A stretch of 64,000 bases of DNA from Geodermatophilus telluris (lineage in GTDB: Bacteria > Actinomycetota > Actinomycetes > Mycobacteriales > Geodermatophilaceae), in assembly GCF_900102745.1 (NCBI RefSeq), contig NZ_FMZF01000005.1:124001-188000 (forward strand), written 5' to 3'. Positions within the stretch are counted from its first letter, which is position 1. Each line of letters starts with the position of its first letter. This document shows, piece by piece, positions 1 to 9,781 of this stretch. The translations under genes were made by a program, and so were the position numbers. The notes under the pieces are model-generated. The model saw only the letters and a list, made by a program, of their open reading frames with translations. It searched no databases and was not told the DNA's origin.

Positions 1-462
1 ACGCCCACCAACAGCACCGCGGTGGCCACCAAGCAGGACGCCGCCACCAGCCGCAGCACCCAGCTGACCAGCTCGCAGGGCCGGACCACGATCGCCGACA
101 CGGTGGTCTCCAAGATCGCCGGCATGGCCGCCCGCGAGGTCAACGGCGTCTTCCGTCTCGGTGGCGGCGTCGCCCGGGCCTTCGGCGCCATCCGCGAGCG
201 CATCCCGGGCTCGGGCGGCCCGAACGTCTCGCAGGGCGTCTCGGTCGAGGTCGGCGAGACCCAGGCCGCCGTCGACATCGACATCGTCGCCGAGTACGGC
301 GTGCCGATCGCCGACCTGGCCACCGGCATCCGCCGCAACGTGATCACCAGCCTGGAGCGGATGACCGGCCTGGAGGTCGTCGAGGTGAACATCAGCGTCA
401 ACGACGTCCACCTGCCCACCGACGACGACGCCGAGCAGCAGCCCTCCAGCCGCGTCTCGTGA
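1..462 (+). CDS. Asp23/Gls24 family envelope stress protein (5' end may lie outside window)
   Basis: Alkaline-shock family protein, expected to be cytoplasmic and held under the membrane by an AmaP-type anchor. The family core is visible from TTIADTVVSKIAGMAAREV through the alternating beta segment (VSVEVGETQAAVDIDIVAEY) to RNVITSLERMTGLEVVEV, followed by a short acidic tail. The frame is open to the first base of the window. The first start inside is GTG at 22 and has no clear ribosome site, so the true start may be upstream. Its TGA overlaps the GTG of the next gene by four bases, so it is the first visible member of a tightly coupled cluster. The family is certain; its stress role here is inferred from the family. 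Confidence 0.9.
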   Translation, partial: TPTNSTAVATKQDAATSRSTQLTSSQGRTTIADTVVSKIAGMAAREVNGVFRLGGGVARAFGAIRERIPGSGGPNVSQGVSVEVGETQAAVDIDIVAEYGVPIADLATGIRRNVITSLERMTGLEVVEVNISVNDVHLPTDDDAEQQPSSRVS

Positions 463-845
463 CACCCCTCGGCACCGTGGTCGACACCGGCACCGTGGTC
501 GACGGCATCGACGTCGACCGGCTGGCGGCCGCGGTGGCCGCCAGCCCCGCGGTGGCCCGGCTGACCGCCGGCCCCGCGGGCGCGGGCGTCTACCTGCCGG
601 GCCGCCGGGTGGCCGGGCTGGCCGTCCGCCCGCAGCCCGGCGGCGGCCCGGTCCGGGTGGCGGTGCACGTCGTCGCCCGGGCCGGGGTGCCGGTGCGGGA
701 CGTCGCCGGCCAGGTGCGGGCGGCGGTCGGCACCGTCGCGCCGGGCTCGCCGGTCGACGTCACCGTCGAGGACGTCGAGGACCTCGAGGACCTTGAGGAC
801 CTCGAGGACGCGGTGCCCGGAGCCGCCGGGGACGGACGGGCGTGA
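459..845 (+). CDS. Small Asp23-like hypothetical protein with acidic repeat tail
   Basis: A 128-residue protein, probably a divergent member of the Asp23 fold: after a short N-terminus it has a helix (DRLAAAVAASPAVARL), a beta segment rich in Val (VRVAVHVVARAGVPV) and a second helix (VAGQVRAAVGTV), in the order of the Asp23 core but shorter. The C-terminus is a run of Glu-Asp-Leu repeats encoded by a 9-base DNA repeat. The GTG start overlaps the previous stop by four bases and its own TGA overlaps the next GTG, so it is translated as part of the cluster. I place it in the family by pattern and context, not by a clear signature. Confidence 0.7.
   Translation: MTPLGTVVDTGTVVDGIDVDRLAAAVAASPAVARLTAGPAGAGVYLPGRRVAGLAVRPQPGGGPVRVAVHVVARAGVPVRDVAGQVRAAVGTVAPGSPVDVTVEDVEDLEDLEDLEDAVPGAAGDGRA
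768..809 (+). repeat. 9-bp tandem repeat coding Glu-Asp-Leu/Val
   Basis: About 4.7 copies of the unit GAGGACSTS (with one CTT variant), in frame, giving EDVEDLEDLEDLED at the end of the small Asp23-like protein. A unit divisible by three means copy-number change would lengthen or shorten the acidic tail without breaking the frame. Confidence 0.85.
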
Positions 846-1108
846 GCCGGCCCCGCGGCCCGGTCCCGGACGACGCCCGCGCGCGGCGACGCGCGGAGCG
901 GGACTGGATCCGCACCCACCACCCCGACGTCGGCGGCGACCCCGCCGCGTTCGCCGCCGGACTGGCCGCGCTGCGGGCCGGCCGGGCGCCGGCGACCGGC
1001 GCGCTCCCCCGGCCGCGGGTCACCGTCGTCCGCAGCCGCGGCCCGCGCGCCTGCCTGCGCCGGCTGCTCGCCCCGCGCCGCCCGCCCCGCACCCGTCCCC
1101 TCCGCTGA
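842..1108 (+). CDS. Small J-domain-like protein with HPD motif
   Basis: An 88-residue basic protein. Residues about 14-50 contain RRAERDWIRTHHPDVGGD followed by FAAGLAALR, which matches helix II, the HPD loop and helix III of a DnaJ J-domain; helix I is not visible. In DnaJ proteins the HPD triplet stimulates the ATPase of DnaK. The rest is an Arg/Pro-rich tail with no recognised domain. It starts with a GTG overlapping the previous stop by four bases and is followed after 17 bases by a DUF2273-type membrane gene, inside the Asp23 cluster. Whether it acts as a co-chaperone is unknown; the missing helix I makes that uncertain. Confidence 0.65.
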   Translation: MSRPRGPVPDDARARRRAERDWIRTHHPDVGGDPAAFAAGLAALRAGRAPATGALPRPRVTVVRSRGPRACLRRLLAPRRPPRTRPLR

Positions 1109-1125
1109 CCCCTCAGGAGATCCCC

Positions 1126-1302
1126 ATGCGCCCCAGCCTCGTCGGCCTGATGGTCGGCCTCGTCCTCGGTCTCGCCGGTGCCTTCGGCGGCTTCGACGCC
1201 TTCCTGCTCGTCGCCGTCCTCGGCGCCGTGGGCTTCCTCGTCGGCCAGGTCGTCGAGGGCCGCATCGACCTGTCCGCCCACCTCGGCGGGGGACGGCGGT
1301 GA
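1126..1302 (+). CDS. DUF2273-type small membrane protein
   Basis: A 58-residue integral membrane protein made of two hydrophobic hairpins: LVGLMVGLVLGLAGAFGG and AFLLVAVLGAVGFLVG, then a short polar end with Glu-Gly-Arg-Ile-Asp, the pattern of DUF2273. Such proteins accompany Asp23 genes in many Gram-positive bacteria. The ATG at 1126 is supported by AGGAGA five bases upstream; longer in-frame starts would run through the J-like gene and have no site. Its TGA overlaps the next GTG by four bases. Confidence 0.8.
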   Translation: MRPSLVGLMVGLVLGLAGAFGGFDAFLLVAVLGAVGFLVGQVVEGRIDLSAHLGGGRR

Positions 1303-1721
1303 CCGCCGTGGCCCTGCCGCCGGCGGGCGCCTCCCCGTCCGGCACCGTCCCCGACGCGCCGCGCGGGGACCTCGACGGCCGCGGCCGGCTGGTCGTGGCC
1401 GACCGCGTCGTGGAGAGGATCGCCGCCCAGGCCGCCGCCGAGGTCGACCGGGCCACCGGGTCGCCGCGCCGGCTGCTCGGCGTCGCGGTCGGGTCCGCCG
1501 AGGACCGGCCCCAGGTCGACGCCCGCGTCGACTGGCCGGTGGCGACCGTCTCCGTGGTCATGTCGGTGGCCTGGCCGGCACCGGTGCTCGAGGTGACCGA
1601 GCAGGTGCGCCGGCACGTCGCGGAGCGGCTGTCCGCCCTGGCCGGCGTGCGCACCGCCGGCGTCGACATCCGGGTGACGGCGCTGCCCGGCCCGCGCTCC
1701 CGCGACCGGCGGGTGAGCTGA
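1299..1721 (+). CDS. Asp23/Gls24 family protein, second copy
   Basis: A 140-residue Asp23/Gls24 relative. The core begins near residue 30 (GRLVVADRVVERIAAQAAAEV) and ends with VRRHVAERLSALAGVRTAGV and DIRVTALP, matching the helix-strand-helix pattern of the first copy but with clear divergence. The N-terminal 28 residues are Ala/Pro-rich and have no predicted structure. It is coupled to the DUF2273 gene by a GTGA overlap and is followed after one base by a membrane gene. Expected to sit at the cytoplasmic face of the membrane with its neighbours. Confidence 0.85.
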   Translation: MTAVALPPAGASPSGTVPDAPRGDLDGRGRLVVADRVVERIAAQAAAEVDRATGSPRRLLGVAVGSAEDRPQVDARVDWPVATVSVVMSVAWPAPVLEVTEQVRRHVAERLSALAGVRTAGVDIRVTALPGPRSRDRRVS

Positions 1722-1722
1722 C

Positions 1723-2259
1723 GTGCGCGCCGTCGACCGGGTCCTCGCCGTCCTGCTCGCCGCCGCGGGCCTCGTGCTCGGCGTCCTCGTCGTCGTCGAG
1801 GTCGTGGCCGCCGCCGTCGACCGCGGGCCGGTCGCCCTCCCGTACGGGCCCGTGGCGGCCTGGCTGCGCGGGACGCCGTGGTCGGCGGGCGCGGCGGTCG
1901 CGGTCGCCGTCGGCCTGCTCGTGCTCGGCCTCCTGCTGCTGCTCGCCGAGCTCGCCCCCCGCCGGCGCACCGACCTGGTGCTCACCGGCACCGACCCCGC
2001 CGTGACCACCACGCTGTCCACCCGCAGCCTGGGCCGGCTCCTGGAGGTCGCGGCCACCGCCACGCCCGGCGTCGAGCGGGCCGCCGCGCGCGCCCGGGCC
2101 CGACGGGCGCGGCTGTCGGTGCACGTGCCGCTGCGCGACGCCGGCGAGGTGGCCCGGGTGGGGCGGGAGGCGCAGGCCAACGCGACCGCCGCGCTGGAGG
2201 AGCTGCAGCTGCGCCGGACGCCGCGGCTGCGGGTCCGCACCCGACAGGAGACCCGATGA
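1723..2259 (+). CDS. DUF6286-type membrane protein of the Asp23 cluster
   Basis: A 178-residue protein with two transmembrane helices (about residues 6-31, VLAVLLAAAGLVLGVLVVVE, and 58-80) separated by a short extracytoplasmic loop. A cytoplasmic alpha/beta domain follows and ends with ALEELQLRRTPRLRVRTR. The soluble part (LSTRSLGRLLEVAATATPGV onward) resembles the Asp23 core, as in DUF6286/AmaP-like proteins. It starts GTG one base after the previous stop, and its TGA overlaps the next ATG. Likely one of two membrane anchors for the Asp23 proteins; the assignment rests on topology and context. Confidence 0.75.
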   Translation: MRAVDRVLAVLLAAAGLVLGVLVVVEVVAAAVDRGPVALPYGPVAAWLRGTPWSAGAAVAVAVGLLVLGLLLLLAELAPRRRTDLVLTGTDPAVTTTLSTRSLGRLLEVAATATPGVERAAARARARRARLSVHVPLRDAGEVARVGREAQANATAALEELQLRRTPRLRVRTRQETR

Positions 2260-2912
2260 CCACCACCGAGGACCGCCCCGCGCCCGCCCCTGCCCCCGGC
2301 GGGACGCGGGGCCCGGCCGCGCTGCTGCCGCGCACCCGCGCCCGCGGCGTCGTCCGCGCCAACCGGGTCGTGCTGGCCCTGCTCGGCCTGCTGCTGGCCG
2401 CTGCCGGTGCCGCCGCGCTCGCCGTCGTCCTCGGGCTGTTCGGCCCCGGCCTGCCCGACCGCCCGGTGCTCGACGCGCCCGTCGGCCGGTTCGTCGACGC
2501 CAGCCCGTGGTTCTGGCCGGTGGTCGGCGTGGCCGGCGCGCTGCTGGCGCTGCTGTGCCTGTGGTGGCTACTGGTCCAGGCCCGGTCCGACCGCGTGGCC
2601 CGGCTGCCGCTGTCCCGCGACCCGAGGCGCGGCGACACCGAGCTCGACGCCGCGGCGCTCACCGGCGCGGTGGAGGACGAGGTCGAGGGCTACCGCGGCG
2701 TCACCCGCGCCCGCGCCGGCCTCTCGGGGGCCGGCACCGCGCCGCTGCTCACCCTCACGGTCACCCTCGACGGGCGGGTCGACGCCGGGGCCCTGCACAC
2801 CCGCGTCGTCGACGGCGCGATCGCGCACGCGCGGCAGGCGCTCGGCCGGCCGGACCTGCCCGCCCGGGTGGAGCTGGTCCTCCCCCGCCGCGCCCGCCGC
2901 GACGTCCGCTGA
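2256..2912 (+). CDS. AmaP-like alkaline shock membrane anchor protein
   Basis: A 218-residue membrane protein: a disordered Pro/Ala-rich N-terminus, a transmembrane helix at about 38-65, a second at about 88-110 (FWPVVGVAGALLALLCLWWL), and a cytoplasmic domain with LTLTVTLDGRVDAGALHT and a terminal amphipathic strand. This matches AmaP, the anchor that holds Asp23 at the membrane. I chose the ATG at 2256 because it gives the usual ATGA overlap; a much longer reading frame upstream is only the out-of-phase shadow of the previous gene. It is the last gene of the cluster and is followed six bases later by a strong palindrome. Confidence 0.75.
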   Translation: MTTTEDRPAPAPAPGGTRGPAALLPRTRARGVVRANRVVLALLGLLLAAAGAAALAVVLGLFGPGLPDRPVLDAPVGRFVDASPWFWPVVGVAGALLALLCLWWLLVQARSDRVARLPLSRDPRRGDTELDAAALTGAVEDEVEGYRGVTRARAGLSGAGTAPLLTLTVTLDGRVDAGALHTRVVDGAIAHARQALGRPDLPARVELVLPRRARRDVR

Positions 2913-2917
2913 CGGGG

Positions 2918-2946
2918 CTCGACGATCAGGTGACCTGATCATCGAG
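2918..2946. terminator. 29-bp near-perfect palindrome, probable bidirectional terminator
   Basis: The core GATCAGGT-G-ACCTGATC (2924-2940) is perfect around one central base; beyond one mismatched pair it continues for five more pairs (CTCGA/TCGAG). It starts six bases after the AmaP-like stop, between converging genes, and has no T-run. It can act as a terminator stem, but the symmetry would also suit a protein-binding site. Confidence 0.6.
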
Positions 2947-2984
2947 CGTCCTCCCCGACGTCCCACGGTCAGGTCGGACACCGC

Positions 2985-3005
2985 ACGATCAGGTCCCCTG
3001 ATCGT
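2985..3005. repeat. Second copy of the GATCAGG palindrome
   Basis: ACGATCAGG-TCC-CCTGATCGT: nine-base arms with a three-base centre, sharing the ATCAGG half-site with the palindrome 40 bases earlier. A lone half-site (GGTCAGGTC, near 2968) lies between them. It sits 12 bases past the end of rel and may terminate rel transcripts. Two related palindromes in one gap suggest a mobile or dispersed palindromic element or paired operators. Confidence 0.6.
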
Positions 3006-3016
3006 CGCGCGGGTGC

Positions 3017-5449
<2,433 letters not shown>

Positions 5450-5540
5450 GGCGACTCCTGCGCGGCTGAGGAGGTACGACCCTGACCATGCTAGCCGCGA
5501 CCCGCCCGGACGCGGCCCGACCGGGCGGGAGTGCTCCCCC

Positions 5541-6137
5541 TCAGGTGGTCCAGAGCGAGTGGACGGCGTGCGGCGCCAGCCGCGCCCGCCCACCCAGCTC
5601 GGCCAGCTCGATGACCACCGACACCGCGGTCACCACCGCGCCGAGCTCCTCGACCAGCGCCAGCGCCGCGGCCAGCGTGCCCCCGGTGGCCAGCACGTCG
5701 TCGACGAGCAGCACCCGCTGGCCCGGCCGCAGCGAGTCGGTGTGCATCTCGATGCTCGCGGTGCCGTACTCCAGGGCGTAGTCGGCGGTGACCCGCTCCC
5801 GCGGCAGCTTGCCCGCCTTGCGGACGGGGACGACGCCGACGCCGGCGTGCAGCGCGACGGCGGCGGCCAGCAGGAACCCGCGGGCCTCGACCCCGACGAC
5901 GACGTCGAAGCCCGGGTCGCGCGCGGCGCCGTCGTCGGCGTGCGCCACCGCGGCCGCCCGCGGGTCGGCCTGCTGCGGCGCGGCCAGGCCCTCGACCATC
6001 CGCCGGAACGCCGCGCCGTCGGCGAACACCGGCGTCAGGTCGCGGAAGAGCACCCCCGGCGTCGGGAAGTCGGGGACGTCGACGGCGAGCGTCGCGAGCA
6101 GCTCCTCGATCGGCAGCTCCTCCTCCGGTGCGCTCAC
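5541..6137 (-). CDS. apt: Adenine phosphoribosyltransferase
   Basis: Salvages adenine with PRPP to give AMP in the cytoplasm. The PRPP-binding signature [13 protein letters not shown] lies near residue 130, the flexible-loop region with [19 protein letters not shown] before it, and [15 protein letters not shown] at the N-terminus is typical of APT. The GTG at 6137 overlaps the secF stop by four bases and gives 198 residues. An insertion of about 15 residues around [15 protein letters not shown] is longer than in E. coli Apt. It is co-transcribed with secD/secF upstream and rel downstream, an arrangement conserved in actinobacteria. Confidence 0.95.
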   Translation of the reverse strand: MSAPEEELPIEELLATLAVDVPDFPTPGVLFRDLTPVFADGAAFRRMVEGLAAPQQADPRAAAVAHADDGAARDPGFDVVVGVEARGFLLAAAVALHAGVGVVPVRKAGKLPRERVTADYALEYGTASIEMHTDSLRPGQRVLLVDDVLATGGTLAAALALVEELGAVVTAVSVVIELAELGGRARLAPHAVHSLWTT

Positions 6138-7528
6138 CGGCGGCGCTTGCCGCCGGGGCGACCGCCGGGGCGCTGACCCGGGCGCGGCGCGGCGGTGGCG
6201 CCCCGCGGGCCCGGGGTGCGGGCCGGCTCCGGCGCGACCGACGACGGCGACTCGACGACGACGTCGGCCTGCGCCGGGCCGAGCGCGTCCGCGTCGCGCT
6301 CGGCCAGCGCCACCCCGCCGCGGGCCGGGCCGCGGGCGCGGCGGGCCCGGGCCACGGTGCCGGGGGTGGTGCCGCTGCCCTGGCGGGCGGCCGCCGACCG
6401 GCGGGCCAGCACCCGCCGGCGCAGCGCCTGCACCTCGGGCTCGCGCTCCTTGAGGTCGGCGACGATCGGGGTGGCCAGGAAGATCGACGAGTAGGCGCCC
6501 GCGGCGAGGCCGACGAACAGCACCAGCGCGAGGTCCTTGAGCGTGCCCACGCCGAGCAGGCCGGCGCCGACGAACAGCAGCCCGGCCACCGGCAGCAGCG
6601 CGATGACCGAGGTGTTGATCGAGCGCATGAGCGTCTGGTTGACCGCCAGGTTGGCCGCCTCGCCCCAGGTCATGCGGGCGCTGGAGGACAGGCCGCGGGT
6701 GTTCTCGTCGACCTTGTCGAACACCACCACGGTGTCGTAGAGCGAGAAGCCGAGGATGGTCAGCAGGCCGATGACCGTCGAGGGCGTGACCTCGAAGCCG
6801 ATCAGCGAGTAGACGCCGGCGGTGACCACCAGGTCGTGCAGCAGCGCGAGGATGGCGCCGATCGCCATCTTGGGCTGGAACCGGACGGCCAGGAACGCGA
6901 TGACGGCGACCAGGAAGACCGCGAGCGCCAGCAGCGCCTGGTCGGTGATGTCCTGCCCCCACTCGGCGCTCACCGACTCGGGGCTGACCTCGTCGGGGGC
7001 GACGCCGACGGTGCCGGCGACGGCCTCCACCACCGCCCGCTCGCCGGCGTTGTCGAGGCCGCCGGTGCGCAGCAGGATCTGGTTGCCGCCGACCACCTGC
7101 GCCGAGGCGACGTCCGCGCCGGCCTCGGTGGCCGCCTCGCGGACCTCCTCGAGCTGCGCGGTGGTGCCCGGCAGCCGGAAGCTGTTGCCGCCGGCGAAGT
7201 CGATGCCGAAGTTGAAGCCGCGGAACACCATCGAGGCGATGCAGACCAGCACGACGACGGCGGTGACCTTGTAGATCAGCCGGCTGCGGCCGACGACGTC
7301 GAGGCCGGCCTCACCGTTGTAGAGCCGGTTGACCAGCGACGCGCGGCGGCGCGGGCGGCGCGTCCCGCCCTCGGCCGGCAGGCCCGCCTCGGCGAGCGCG
7401 GTGTCGTCCGCCGCCGCGGCGGCGTCCTCGGTGGCGCCGGCCGCCGCGTCGCCCGCGCGGGCCTCGTCGGCGTCGGTGCCCACGGGCACCTCCGTCTCCT
7501 GCTCGCGGGTGTCCTGCTCGCGGCTCAT
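6134..7528 (-). CDS. secF: Protein translocase subunit SecF
   Basis: Works with SecD to use the proton-motive force for late steps of Sec-dependent export. It has six membrane helices: the first precedes the P1-head signature FNFGIDFAGGNSFRL, and the C-terminal bundle carries LYDTVVVFDKVDENTRG and the conserved helix TSVIALLPVAGLLFVGAG. At 464 residues it is longer than E. coli SecF because of a disordered Asp/Glu/Ala-rich N-terminus of about 70 residues and a basic Pro/Gly/Arg tail. The ATG at 7528 overlaps the secD stop (ATGA). Confidence 0.96.
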   Translation of the reverse strand: MSREQDTREQETEVPVGTDADEARAGDAAAGATEDAAAAADDTALAEAGLPAEGGTRRPRRRASLVNRLYNGEAGLDVVGRSRLIYKVTAVVVLVCIASMVFRGFNFGIDFAGGNSFRLPGTTAQLEEVREAATEAGADVASAQVVGGNQILLRTGGLDNAGERAVVEAVAGTVGVAPDEVSPESVSAEWGQDITDQALLALAVFLVAVIAFLAVRFQPKMAIGAILALLHDLVVTAGVYSLIGFEVTPSTVIGLLTILGFSLYDTVVVFDKVDENTRGLSSSARMTWGEAANLAVNQTLMRSINTSVIALLPVAGLLFVGAGLLGVGTLKDLALVLFVGLAAGAYSSIFLATPIVADLKEREPEVQALRRRVLARRSAAARQGSGTTPGTVARARRARGPARGGVALAERDADALGPAQADVVVESPSSVAPEPARTPGPRGATAAPRPGQRPGGRPGGKRRR

Positions 7529-9228
7529 GCCTGGCTCCTGTCCTGCGTGCGGCGGGCGCCGGACCCGGCGCCGACCAGCTCCCGCCCGGCGGCGGGCGCC
7601 GGCGCGGCGGCGTGGCTCGAGCGGTCGACCCGGCCGAGGCCGGAGAACCGGCTGCGGCCGAAGGACCGGTAGCGCGCGAGCACGGCCATCAGCGGGTGGG
7701 TGAAGAGGAAGACGACGATCAGGTCGAGCACCGTGGACAGGCCCAGGGTGAACGCGAAGCCCTTCACGTCGCCGATGGCCAGCCAGTAGAGGATCGCCGC
7801 GGCCAGGAAGCTCACCGCGTCGGCCGACAGGATCGTGCGGCGGGCGCGCACCCAGGCGCGCGGCACCGCCGAGCGCAGCGTGCGCCCCTCGCGCACCTCG
7901 TCCTTGAGCCGCTCGAAGTAGACGACGAACGAGTCGGCGGTGATGCCGATCGAGACGATGAACCCGGCGATGCCGGCGAGGCTGAGCGTGAAGCCGATCT
8001 GGCGGCCCAGCAGCACGAGGCTGGCGTAGACGACCACCGCCGACAGGAACAGGCTGGCGATCATCACCAGGCCCAGCAGCCGGTAGTAGACCAGCGCGTA
8101 GACGAACACCAGCACGATGCCGATCGCGCCGGCGACGAGGCCCGCCCGCAGCTGCTCGGAGCCCAGCTCGGTGGAGATCGACTGGGCGGTCGCCTGGGTG
8201 AAGGTCAGCGGCAGCGCGCCGTAGCGCAGCTGGTTGGCCAGCTCCTCGGCGCTCTGCTGGTCGAAGGAGCCGGTGATCGTGGTCTGGCCGTTGATGGCGC
8301 CCTGGATGCTGGGCGCGGAGACGACCCGGCCGTCGAGGGTGAAGGCGACGTTGCTGCCGACGTTGCTGGCGGTGTACTGCGCCCAGGTGGCCCGGCCCTC
8401 GCTCTTGAAGTCCAGCAGCACGACCCACTCGCCGGTGGTCTGCTGCGTGCCGGCGCTCGCGTCGGCGATGTCGGTGCCCTCGAGGATCGCCGGGCCCAGC
8501 AGGTACTTCTGCGAGCCGTCCTCGCTGCACGCCGCGACGTGGTCGATCGACCGGTCGACGCTGCCGCTGACCTCCTCCGGCGAGCAGGTCAGCGTCGCGA
8601 ACTGCGCGGCCGCCTCCTCCTGGGTCACCGCGGGCGCGTCGGGGTCGGGGATGGCCGGGTCGGCCACCGCGCCGTCGCCGGTGGTGGCCTCCGCGCCGGC
8701 CGACCCGGTGGGCGCCGCGCTGTCGGTCGGTGCGGCGCCGTCGGTCGGTGCGGCGCCGTCGGTCGAGGTCGCGGCGTCGGTCGAGGTCGCGGCGTCGCTC
8801 GACGTGGCGGCGTCCGACGGCTCCGCGCCGTCGGTGGTCTCGGCCGGCGCCGCCGGCTCGGGACCGGCCAGCACCGGGCGGAAGCGCAGCTGCGCCGTCT
8901 GGCCGAGCTCGCGCGCCTGCTCGCCGTCGTCACCGGGCACGGAGATGACGATGTTCGAGTCGCCCTCGGTGACCACCTCGGCCTCGGCCACGCCCAGGCC
9001 GTTGACCCGCTGCTCGATGATCTGGCGGGCCAGCTCGAGGTCCTCGGGGTCCGGCGCCTGCCCGTCGGGGGTGCGGGCGGCGAGCGTGACGGTGGTGCCG
9101 CCGCGCAGGTCCAGGCCCAGCTGCGGCGTCCGGTCGCTGCCGGTGAGGAAGATGAGGCCGTACATCACGGCGATGATCAGCACCAGCGCCGCGAAGTAGC
9201 GGCGCGCGGGCAGGGCGCGGTTGGCCAC
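7525..9228 (-). CDS. secD: Protein translocase subunit SecD
   Basis: Partner of SecF in the SecDF-YajC complex. It has an N-terminal membrane helix (YFAALVLIIAVMYGLIFLTG), the conserved LGLDLRGGTTVTL motif, a large periplasmic P1 region and five C-terminal helices including LSLAGIAGFIVSIGITADSF, where charged residues form the proton path. The P1 region holds an insert of about 50 residues of Ala/Thr/Ser/Asp repeats. It starts ATG at 9228, 14 bases after yajC, and ends in an ATGA overlap with secF. Confidence 0.96.
   Translation of the reverse strand: MANRALPARRYFAALVLIIAVMYGLIFLTGSDRTPQLGLDLRGGTTVTLAARTPDGQAPDPEDLELARQIIEQRVNGLGVAEAEVVTEGDSNIVISVPGDDGEQARELGQTAQLRFRPVLAGPEPAAPAETTDGAEPSDAATSSDAATSTDAATSTDGAAPTDGAAPTDSAAPTGSAGAEATTGDGAVADPAIPDPDAPAVTQEEAAAQFATLTCSPEEVSGSVDRSIDHVAACSEDGSQKYLLGPAILEGTDIADASAGTQQTTGEWVVLLDFKSEGRATWAQYTASNVGSNVAFTLDGRVVSAPSIQGAINGQTTITGSFDQQSAEELANQLRYGALPLTFTQATAQSISTELGSEQLRAGLVAGAIGIVLVFVYALVYYRLLGLVMIASLFLSAVVVYASLVLLGRQIGFTLSLAGIAGFIVSIGITADSFVVYFERLKDEVREGRTLRSAVPRAWVRARRTILSADAVSFLAAAILYWLAIGDVKGFAFTLGLSTVLDLIVVFLFTHPLMAVLARYRSFGRSRFSGLGRVDRSSHAAAPAPAAGRELVGAGSGARRTQDRSQA
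8713..8820 (-). repeat. 18-bp tandem repeat inside secD
   Basis: Six imperfect 18-base units that translate to six-residue blocks such as DGAAPT and DAATST in the periplasmic part of SecD. The units are in frame and differ mostly at one or two codons. Likely a flexible extracytoplasmic linker that varies in length between strains. Confidence 0.8.
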
Positions 9229-9242
9229 GGGTGGGACTCCGC

Positions 9243-9608
9243 TCAGAGGGTCTTGCCGGTGGGGCCGTCCCCGGGACGGTCGTCCCGGGACGGCGTGTCG
9301 TCGACGACCGGGTCGACGACGGTCTCGCCGGTGGCCACCGGGCCGGGCAGGTCACCGGCCGGCGGGCGCACCTGCAGGACGGCCTGGCGGGCGTAGGTCA
9401 CCACGACGCCCGGCGCGATCTCGACGTCGATGGTGGCCGGGTCGGCGAGGCCGGCGACGGTGCCGTGCAGGCCGCCGGCCATGGTCACCGGGACGCCGAC
9501 GGCCAGCGCCGACTGCGTCTGCTGCTGCTGGCGCTTGCGCGCCCGGTTGGGCAGCACGATCAGCGCCACGAAGGCCAGCACGAGCAGGAGCAGGGGGAAC
9601 AGTTCCAC
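9243..9608 (-). CDS. yajC: Preprotein translocase accessory subunit YajC
   Basis: Small membrane protein that associates with SecDF. It has one N-terminal helix (LFPLLLLVLAFVALIVLPN) followed by a basic stretch RARKRQQQQ and the YajC soluble motif VGVPVTMAGGLHGTVAGL, DVEIAPGVVVTYARQAV. The last 40 residues are a Pro/Asp-rich tail beyond the family core. It stands between ruvB and secD as in other actinobacteria; 173 bases separate it from the end of ruvB, so it may have its own promoter. Confidence 0.93.
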   Translation of the reverse strand: MELFPLLLLVLAFVALIVLPNRARKRQQQQTQSALAVGVPVTMAGGLHGTVAGLADPATIDVEIAPGVVVTYARQAVLQVRPPAGDLPGPVATGETVVDPVVDDTPSRDDRPGDGPTGKTL

Positions 9609-9781
9609 GACGGTGGTGCCTCTCTACCGCGCTCGCGTGCACGCGGTCGGTGCGGCCCCCTGTCGGGACCGCTCGGGTACGTCGGTCACGGCGCGCACGG
9701 CGACCGGCCGCCGATCCGCAGGTCGCGCGGCCGGGACCGGTCGACCCGGGAGGGTCGAGTTGCGCGCCAGCGCCGCCGAGT

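Noticed and set aside
2918..3005. Attachment site or CRISPR-like repeat
   Set aside because: Only two palindromes and no spacer array, integrase or flanking direct repeat is present.
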